Shown here one piece after another: positions 59,501-64,000 of a DNA stretch of 64,000 nt. The stretch lies in assembly GCA_036873755.1 (NCBI GenBank), contig JAVTVY010051539.1:211649-275648 (forward strand), written 5' to 3'. Under the pieces are notes generated by a model. The model worked only from the letters and a program-made list of their open reading frames with translations. It did not search any database and was not told the origin of the DNA. Each line of letters begins with the position of its first letter. Within the stretch, counting starts at the first letter, position 1. The DNA is from Hanleya hanleyi. Its lineage: Eukaryota > Mollusca > Polyplacophora > Lepidopleurida > Hanleyidae. The translations under genes and the position numbers were made by a program.

Positions 59501-62500
59501 TGGTAGTATATACCCATATTATGTGACACGATCACGTATCATTCAGTTGTGAGGTCAAAAATATTCAAAGTTCCCTGCCATGAGGGGACTATTGAAAGAA
59601 TAGATCACTACTATAGCTGCACCTCCTCATAAATATGTTACTGTGTGTGTCCACTCAAAATACAAGATTCTAACATGATGTATCCCTTCAACAACTACAC
59701 GTGAAGCTCTTGTTCTGTATGTACATCTTTATATTCAATCCGAGAAAAGACAAATATCATCCCAAATATGTGACATGTGTTTCAAAAACAGATCCATGTA
59801 AAACATACAAATATTGCTGTCCTCTGAGGCTGCCAGGATGTAGTCAAGACTCTCCACAAAGAGGATCTTCAGTATGGTGGTGTGCGGGTGCTTGTGTGTG
59901 GACACCTGCAAGGAGAATGCAACCACAATTCTACAGATTCCATCAATACATATATCTGTAATCAACGTCTAGTTCCATATACAACATTAGAGAGAAATTC
60001 TCAGTTTTTTTCTTGCCAACTGTTGTCAGAGTTAATATAGGAAGTTATCAATCTGATCAAAAACAGACCCAGAAATTAACTGATTCTGTGACTGTATCTC
60101 ATCTCCTTTTCATCAAAGGAACGTCAAGGAACAACATTGAGTGTGACATTAATCCTCTCTGTACCGTATCGGTACTAAGTACCGACAGAAATATAGTTCA
60201 ATGATTGCCTGTCATTGTCATACAAAAATAATGAATTTCTACATAAATATTTTCATCATGGTATATCTTGTTGGAAAGCTTGGAGTACCCTCTTTGAAAC
60301 TATGTAGGTGATGATAAGAATATTTTCGCTTCATTCATATTCATGACAGTGCTGATACTACTAGCATGAAACTGTTAAAAATACCAATACAGAGGGAGTT
60401 AAGCCAAATTCCCCATCTTCAGGCCATTTGGTGACCTTCTGACACAAAACAACTCTTTACATTACCTCATCCTTCAACAATCAGCACAACATACGAGAAG
60501 GGATATGCCATGATATTATGGGACAGATGTCTTCATACACAACCAACTCATCGGGTTATTTGAGCTAGTCAAAAGAAACTGAGAAGTTTCAAAATAACCA
60601 AATTTAGAAGTGCATAGCTGCAGCGAAATAAATGACTGACCCATAAAAAAAAAAAATAACCATTACAATATGTAATGAATAATTATCGATGATTGAAATT
60701 TGCTATCTATAATCCAAAAATATTTGAACTAAGTTGTGTGGGAAAGAGCTATATGGTTTTGACGTCAGTCGAGAGTGATATAAATAACACCACATGGGGA
60801 CATTTCGCACTGTGGATTGATGTCAACTTGACTTGATTCTTCAGCCTGACATTTGAATGAATGTCCTCTGCACTCTCTGTCTTACTATATTATACGAGAC
60901 TGGAATTACCAGGATCTCTGCGGAATTTTGTGCAGAACAGACTCCAGATAGTGGATCTGTTTTTAATGAGGTTAATGAAGTTTATATGAATGTTGCATCC
61001 CTTTATTGAGCTTCAGGATCTCTGCGGAATTTTGTGCAGAACAGACTCAAGATAGTGGATCTGTTTTTAATGGGGTTGATGAAGTTTATATGAATGTTGC
61101 ATCCCTTTATTGAGCTTCAAGAAGAAGATAAAATATCCAGTTTCGCTTTTACTGTCGAACGTAGAATTTAATAAAAGTCGGCTGGTTTTAGGTCTCCTGA
61201 AGGTATTAAAATTGGCAAGCACATGCCTTATGTGTAACCCTCTCTGTACTGTATCAGTACAATTATACCAATACAAAAAGAGTTCAACAATTGACTGTCA
61301 TTGGCATAGGAGAATGGGAACTTTGTATATATTTTCAACATATTACATCTTGTTCAAAAACTCCCAGTATCGTTCATAAAACTGTGTGGATAGAATTAAG
61401 CTTATTTTAACTTTATTCATTTTTATGACAGTGTTGATAACAGTCAAAACTGGAACTGTCCAAACTGCTGGTACAGAGGGTGTGAAGCGAGAATTCTGCT
61501 TCAGCGATGAATGGTAACAAGCATTCTGAGAACCCTAACTTCTTGCCTTGTGTTAAAAGCAAACTTTCAATGTACACCTATTTTGCCTAAAAAGACACCT
61601 TATCATTGGAAAAGTACAAAGTCCAAAACATGATAATTTGGACAAAATTAATATTTCAGGTGACAAATGCACATCCTCAAATCATATGAAATATGTGTAC
61701 CAAGTGTCAAAATCATCCAATTAAAGCTGATAGTTTCGGCAAACTTTCAATGTACTAGACCTGCTGCACATGTCTGTACCTGTAGGTGTACATGAATGTA
61801 CATTATAATTGGCGAATTACTAAGTCGAAACCCTCATAATTTGGACAAAATTTAATACTTCATCTCATAAATACCACAGGTACATCCTCTAATCATAAGA
61901 AACATGTGAACCAAGTTTAACAATCATCCATTGGCATCTGACAACTGCAGCAAATTTTCTATGTACAGGTGTACATGTGCACTTTTGCAAAACAAAAAAC
62001 ATCAACCGATGTCAGACAAACAACCTCCACTTTCATACATAGTCTCCAACTGACATACCCCTTAATTATGTAAAATTCCTGAGGCTTAGACCTTGATTTG
62101 CCTTCACCAATTTCTTGTAGATTAAGGAAGACCCAATATGTAACTACCATACTAGATGCAAGAAGAGGAATTCAAAGAATCAGGATCAATGACCACAACA
62201 CAGCTAGTTTATGAATTCATTAAACAGCTAAAACATTGCTAGCAGACTCGGAAAATTATACCTTTGCAGATTATATGACCATGACGACTGAAAGGAATAG
62301 CATTGTTGTTCGAAATACTTTGCACCATGCCATGCATTTTTCTATAATCTATTTAGCACAGCAAAGATAGCTTTAAAAAACAGCCAAGCAGATGAGAGAA
62401 TTGCAAAAGAGAGGTATGATCTGAAGGGGAAATAGCCATAAAGTGAATAATAACAATAATGTGAATAATTATTTTTTATAATTAAGCCAAATATTCAACC

Positions 62501-62660
62501 GAGTACTGCTGATAATATCAGACATGCATAATTTAGGCTTGAATTACAAGATATAATGTAAATATATATCAACAAACCTTGCCATCTATATTTAGTTGCT
62601 TGAATAACAAAAGAGACAGCATATCAGTGAAAGCATCAATGTTTGTGTAAATCAACATGT
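44362..62660 (-). CDS. WD40-repeat protein with acidic C-terminal tail (10 exons, 5' incomplete)
   Basis: Joining on the - strand 62660-62578, 59905-59809, 58265-58126, 57728-57603, 55756-55704, 55558-55451, 51577-51394, 47097-46982, 45791-45698 and 44568-44362 gives 401 codons plus stop, with all AG/GT borders and phases consistent. At least six beta-propeller blades are visible, closing with YVWGF, ICIWDV, YIRKF, TIRIW, VIRVYD and TIRVWNAW. GHEGD and GHTDA open two of them. The tail after VQRKAAPKEKN is acidic (EGEEEEDY, TEEEEEGED). WD40 propellers are scaffolds. The orthologue is not recognised. Animal WD proteins of the WDR49/WDR64 (cilia-associated) type are one candidate, but this is a guess. 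The gene continues upstream and converges with IQGAP. Confidence 0.9.
44725..44985. repeat. 22-bp minisatellite, about 11 copies, upstream of the WD terminal exon
   Basis: The unit is gaacttgtactgtctgcagc then at. In gene sense (- strand) it sits about 160 bp upstream of the terminal exon acceptor, and each unit reads ctgcagacagtac, which contains AG acceptor-like sequence. Confidence 0.9.
45160..45652. mobile_element. small array element with ttccccgtc/gacgggga ends
   Basis: Starts ttttccccgtcggtcagttt then gtctgtttggtatgtcggtc. Internal phrases include catatgcaactggtgatggg and cttttgaaggatattatgaa, diverged and repeated. Ends cagacggggaactatggc. It lies in the WD gene intron between exons at 45698 and 44568. 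Confidence 0.55.
45698..45791 (-). CDS. WD protein exon
   Basis: The acceptor is acttttgcag and the donor is GTATTG, a weaker but usable site. It encodes R-VYDPEEYRLIQTNMGHTDA then VRSIIHIPERNQ. The GHTDAVRSI stretch opens the last blade. Confidence 0.9.
45792..46981. other. WD gene intron with a partial headed element
   Basis: About 46440-46735 resembles the inverse of a headed element (gggacagacggatgaacaaa, then caccctgccccagtggggtg). A TA-dinucleotide run lies near 46930-46945. The rest is unremarkable. Confidence 0.4.
46982..47097 (-). CDS. WD protein exon (blade)
   Basis: The acceptor is ctgtttgtacag and the donor is GTGAGC. It encodes AGDGMNECEQILTAQAGVCC, then LCTDSINGSIIAGIQNVI and two bases of arginine. 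It continues into VYDPEEY in the next exon. Confidence 0.9.
47160..47570. repeat. degenerate short tandem array (actaatcattatgactaatc)
   Basis: Units of about 24-27 bp contain catatactaatcattatgac. It lies in the WD intron. It is the inverse complement in style of the array at 48060-48370 and continues in kind at 50785-50895. Confidence 0.8.
47572..48055. repeat. GC-rich block with a 160-bp tandem duplication
   Basis: A 21-bp near-palindrome (atcagggtga-g-tcaccctgat, 47572-47592) and three 'attcacccccatgg' units precede two copies (about 47669-47826 and 47829-47990) that share ctactgtagggtgcaagcct and cgcgcatgcgcagtcgaccc. Each copy has GCGCATGCGC, the core of the NRF-1 consensus. A short GGA/AGG run (gcggaggaggaggag) follows. 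Confidence 0.75.
48060..48370. repeat. tandem array with repeated TGAGTCA
   Basis: The unit of about 42 bp is tatgggtgagtcatcattat then cagtgggtaagtcattatta. Five TGAGTCA occurrences lie at about 48142, 48184, 48228, 48268 and 48307, with TGACTCA forms nearby (47508, 47528, 48358). TGAGTCA is the AP-1 consensus; function is not implied. Confidence 0.8.
48460..50108 (-). mobile_element. tandem-array element with tatgcccccc/ggggggcata ends, copy 2 (opposite orientation)
   Basis: It begins cacaggaaggaagcaatcag then agattgctcaattgtatgcc, continues through units with gggccataactcttgaaaat and attaaccgagatccagcctg, then gacggacagacggac. It ends tatgccccccctctagttag plus agggggggcata. It matches the 15231-16682 element throughout, tail included. 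It lies in the WD gene intron. Confidence 0.88.
50109..50784. other. WD gene intron, unremarkable
   Basis: AT-rich sequence with no recognised gene or repeat, between the element copy and the resumed short tandem array. Confidence 0.4.
50885..51077 (-). mobile_element. partial tRNA-derived SINE inside a 30-bp inverted repeat
   Basis: The outer arms tatactaatgccgtttagaa and ttctaaatggcattagtata enclose a - strand copy of the SINE at 51171. It retains the box B (gggttcgagtctc on the - strand) and the tail (tgacccatcc, tttgtgctttatcaaggaag). The box A region is missing and replaced by the inverted arm. Confidence 0.7.
51171..51340 (+). mobile_element. tRNA-derived SINE (class II tRNA-like head)
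   Basis: The head gctgaggtggccgagtggtc carries a box A (TGGCCGAGTGG, 51178-51188) and ggttcgagtc is box B (51243-51252), spaced as in Leu/Ser-type tRNAs. The body runs tgggactgacccatccagta then tttgtgctttatcaagaaag. The acceptor stem does not pair, so it is a SINE rather than a working tRNA. Confidence 0.75.
51394..51577 (-). CDS. WD protein exon (two blades)
   Basis: The acceptor is tatatttcag and the donor is GTGAGT. It encodes A-NEFAYASADKMVYIRKFS, then VVGSKMSLVNTLQGHEGDIT, CIKWNKVKNKWITGSEDTTI and RIW. GHEGDI...W....ITGSEDTTIRIW is a complete canonical WD repeat. Confidence 0.95.
51578..52344. other. WD gene intron, partly repeat-derived
   Basis: Contains gtgagtaggatttaagggcg near 51657 and tttcagtcatatcacaacgg near 51978, the two ends of the molluscan dispersed repeat, about 300 bp apart. 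Nothing else was recognised. Confidence 0.4.
52345..53358 (-). mobile_element. tandem-array element, opposite-orientation relative of 12644-13625
   Basis: Units carry tcttgatgtatcgatgatgt then ataccaa and tttgcataaattaaagatgg, the inverse of phrases at 12644-13625. It ends gacagacagacggacataca and then gcagaggggtaaaaa, the inverse of the 'ttacccctc' head. It lies in a WD gene intron. Confidence 0.8.
53640..54360. repeat. tandem repeat of about 150 bp, about five diverged copies
   Basis: Units carry gcagatataactggttacat, tcaagcatatatcacaaaat and acacccgagaaggggcataa. It may be the body of another headed element whose head I did not find. Confidence 0.7.
54385..54840. repeat. 240-bp repeat, two copies (relatives at 61560-62000)
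   Basis: Copies share atgacaatcaaaaaatcatg, gcaggctacatgtacactct and aatttagacaaaaattaata then tttca. Two further, more diverged copies lie at about 61560-61790 and 61820-62000. Confidence 0.8.
55451..55558 (-). CDS. WD protein exon
   Basis: The acceptor is gttttacag and the donor is GTAAGT. It encodes R-LHDTYRSIGSGSVANFDT, then AELACDGVILDMDYNPV and two bases of alanine. It supplies the first strands of the blade finished in 51394-51577. Confidence 0.88.
55704..55756 (-). CDS. WD protein micro-exon
   Basis: A 53-bp exon between tgatttcag and GTGAGT encodes LSGGWDRRICIWDVENG and two bases of an arginine codon. The GGWDRRICIWD motif is a textbook WD repeat end. The exon is too short for simple ORF scanning. 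Confidence 0.93.
55900..57195. repeat. C-rich polypyrimidine array (about 29-bp units, about 35 copies)
   Basis: The unit is ctacactgaggcacttctct then cccccaccc, with many variants. One strand is nearly pure C/T between the 'actgagg' words. It is interrupted by a single-copy segment at about 56110-56335. Confidence 0.9.
56104..57414. repeat. about 230-bp segment present twice, 1.08 kb apart
   Basis: 56104-56335 and 57188-57414 share aaatttatcctccctctg, aatgcaaacacaatttgatt, ggttgcc and cccctcaaataactgag. This suggests that the C-rich array expanded by a 1.08-kb tandem duplication. Confidence 0.8.
57603..57728 (-). CDS. WD protein exon
   Basis: The acceptor is accgttgtag and the donor is GTATGA. 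Forty-two whole codons read ESDSVTNRVAGFICKYVLSE, then HMSCVTSLVVIGREHGQNST and YV. This is the beginning of a blade completed by the next exon. Confidence 0.88.
58126..58265 (-). CDS. WD protein exon
   Basis: The acceptor is gttttttcag and the donor is GTAAGA. It encodes Y-VWGFDDAAVSVLKNMKPQ, then DLEALIRKYAILLDQDSDLL and PQNNTNTN. It finishes a blade, then forms an inter-blade insertion with a helical segment. Confidence 0.88.
58468..59032. repeat. 33-bp minisatellite, about 17 copies
   Basis: The unit is cttcacccttgggatctatc then tctctatagtgtc. It lies in the WD intron about 200 bp upstream (gene sense) of the exon at 58126-58265. The 33-bp period leaves frames open on both strands (EGHYREIDPKG on the - strand). 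Confidence 0.93.
59053..59120. mobile_element. molluscan dispersed-repeat relic
   Basis: gtgagtgagtaggatgtaaa then gttactttcatcaatttttc and agtcatatcacgatgg. Same family as 38706-38790. Confidence 0.5.
59809..59905 (-). CDS. WD protein exon (blade)
   Basis: The acceptor is ctccttgcag and the donor is GTATGT. It encodes VSTHKHPHTTILKILFVESL then DYILAASEDSNI and one base of the tyrosine codon. The LAASEDSNIY-VWGF junction with the next exon is a classic WD strand c/d boundary. Confidence 0.9.
59906..62577. other. WD gene intron with local duplications
   Basis: It holds the repeated blocks at 60140-60400/61220-61490 (cctctctgtaccgtatcggtac-like), 60911-61118 and 61560-62000. No exon is supported: a candidate at 62060-62104 does not fit the flanking phases. 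Confidence 0.5.
60911..61118. repeat. direct duplication of about 104 bp
   Basis: aggatctctgcggaattttg then tgcagaacagactccagata occurs at 60911 and again at 61015, followed by gtggatctgtttttaatg and ttatatgaatgttgcatccc. The copies differ at only a few positions, so the event is recent. Confidence 0.9.
62578..62660 (-). CDS. WD protein exon (first well-phased exon)
   Basis: On the - strand the acceptor is tgttttag and the donor is AAG|GTTTGT. Two bases finish an upstream codon, then 27 codons read MLIYTNIDAFTDMLSLLLFK then QLNIDGK. Only this frame is open, and it joins in phase to the next exon (NIDGK-VSTHKHPHTT). It looks like the end of one blade leading into another. The methionine is probably internal. 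Confidence 0.65.
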
Positions 62661-63949
62661 CTAAAACAAGAAAAATGTTTCAATTCCAAAATTCTCACAA
62701 CATTGGTTGACCAACAGCCAGAATCACCATTGGACAATTTCAATGTCTGGTGCCAGTATTCTAAATGATCTCAAAGGACCTTTCCCGACATAATCCTTAG
62801 ACAAGGGTTTGCCCCAGTGCACTGATGGGTGGAGCGACTCAAGACTCCCGGTGTAAATTTGTTGTTCCTACTTTTCCTCTCCTGTCTATCCCTACAACAT
62901 GGGAAATACTTTTATCTATTGATAACTGGTGTAAATATTGTAAATGTGCATCAATTCCAAGAAAGAATCATTATGCTTACATTGCTGATAATATTAGCAA
63001 CTTCAAGTCGAAAATTGAATTTTTTTATGTTATCATTAAAGCTAAAACATACCTCACTTCAACACTTATTGCAATCTGTGTTTGCACCAGTCAAAAAATG
63101 CATTATCCTCAGATATCATCCTGCAAGTCACATCCAAGTGCACACCAACACCTCCATCTCCACCTGAGCTCTACACTGCAGAGGTCTCACCCAGAGTGGT
63201 AGGTGGGCGGACATCACTTGAAGTGAGTTAAGTTTCAGTACAAATAAGATGAAATTTTTGAAGTTATTTGCATAGTAAAACCTCACTTCAACACTTATTG
63301 CATGGAATGCCACATAATAGGATGGTGGACATCATGTGTAGTGAGAGTGGCTCACAGTGTGCATGCAAGGACTGTCAGAATAGTAGCTGTCTTTTCATCT
63401 GAAAAATTATGAAGCTCAATTTTTCAATTACAACTGATTTTCGTGACATTTTCAAGTTCAACTGATGCACTGACAGCACCGTTATTTACAGGCCATCTGC
63501 TTTCACATCAGTCTTTTTACTTCTGATCAGTGTTATATAAAAACAAGTAAACATGTTACATATTTATCAAAATTAATAATAATCAATTATCTGATTAATA
63601 TTTCATCTCATAAACAACATATTTGAAGCATTCAGGAAGTTTCAGGAACATCCAGTCTAAGCTCTAGAAGTTGATCATTATACCAAGGAGTTCCATCATT
63701 TCCAGAGAATACAATCTAGGTGAGATAGACAGAGTAAACACTTAAGGCCTCCAGGCCTGCGCAATAACTAGTCCAGTAATCACTGATTGAAAGTATTCGC
63801 TCTGTTGTGAGCATTAGGAAGGAAAGGAAAAGAAAGAACCACAAACTTATGCTGGAAGTCACATGTCAGTGCACATGTTGGTGTGCTGGGGTAATCGGGA
63901 AAGGTGCGTTAGTAACCAGTGTGTTCAAACTCTTCAATAGAAGACTTAC
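62661..63949. other. WD gene upstream intron or flank, nothing recognised
   Basis: Short open frames on both strands but no family resemblance. A missing exon linking 63950 to 62660 could lie here. Confidence 0.4.
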
Positions 63950-64000
63950 CGGAGGTATCGTAGGTTTGTTAAATGTGTAGTGACTTGTGATGACTTTGTT
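63950..64000 (-). CDS. possible upstream exon of the WD gene, cut by the window edge
   Basis: On the - strand this stretch ends in a good donor (CCG|GTAAGT). One frame reads NKVITSHYTFNKPTIPP. It does not join in phase to 62578-62660 directly: the frame it would need has a stop. Either another small exon lies between, or this is not an exon. I did not find a convincing intermediate. Confidence 0.35.

Noticed and set aside
62060..62104. Extra WD exon (EIGEGKSRSKPQEFYIIK)
   Set aside because: Its phase does not fit between the exons at 62578 and 59905, which join correctly without it, and the acceptor is weak.

Overview
This window is animal nuclear DNA. It has small exons with GT..AG borders, large introns, AT-rich noncoding sequence and a very heavy load of tandem and dispersed repeats. 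The repeat style points to a marine mollusc, probably a bivalve or gastropod: hairpin-headed elements with CCGT-type microsatellites and internal arrays of about 100-170 bp, plus 'gtgagtgagt...tttaacg' dispersed repeats. I cannot name the species.

Two genes are firmly supported and they converge. On the + strand, positions 1477-32880 hold the 3' half of an IQGAP gene. Thirteen exons keep phase throughout and encode the last 556 residues: the end of the RasGAP-related domain, the linker, and the RasGAP C-terminal domain ending at a natural stop. The upstream exons (calponin homology, IQ motifs, start of the GAP-related domain) lie left of the window. On the - strand, positions 62660-44362 hold ten phase-consistent exons for the last 401 residues of a WD40-repeat protein with an acidic tail. 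I do not recognise its orthologue. One further upstream exon may begin at 63950 and run off the right edge. Between the two stop codons (32881-44361) are probable 3' UTRs, unique AT-rich sequence, a tandem-repeat element and a minisatellite.

Layout: 1-1330, a 41-bp minisatellite in an IQGAP intron. 1477-3495, three exons. 3496-10700, a large intron with a 1.7-kb TIR element (TTA target duplication) carrying a nested perfect palindrome, and a possible antisense small secreted-protein ORF at 6299-6556. 10701-18992, five exons separated by at least three tandem-array elements and a long foldback. 18993-24201, another large intron with a 2.4-kb repeat block and a tandem duplication, one copy of which carries a 200-bp MITE that the other lacks. 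24202-28620, four exons, one followed at once by a 26-bp minisatellite of about 40 copies. 29700-31500, another array element. 32767-32880, the last IQGAP exon. 39360-41390, array element and minisatellite. 44362-62660, the WD gene, whose introns hold inverted copies of families seen in the IQGAP introns, a tRNA-derived SINE pair, AP-1-like repeat arrays, a C-rich array and a 33-bp minisatellite.

There is no sign of bacterial operons, CRISPR, rRNA, a functional tRNA, or an intact transposase or reverse transcriptase. The novelty is in repeat biology rather than in a new enzymatic system.
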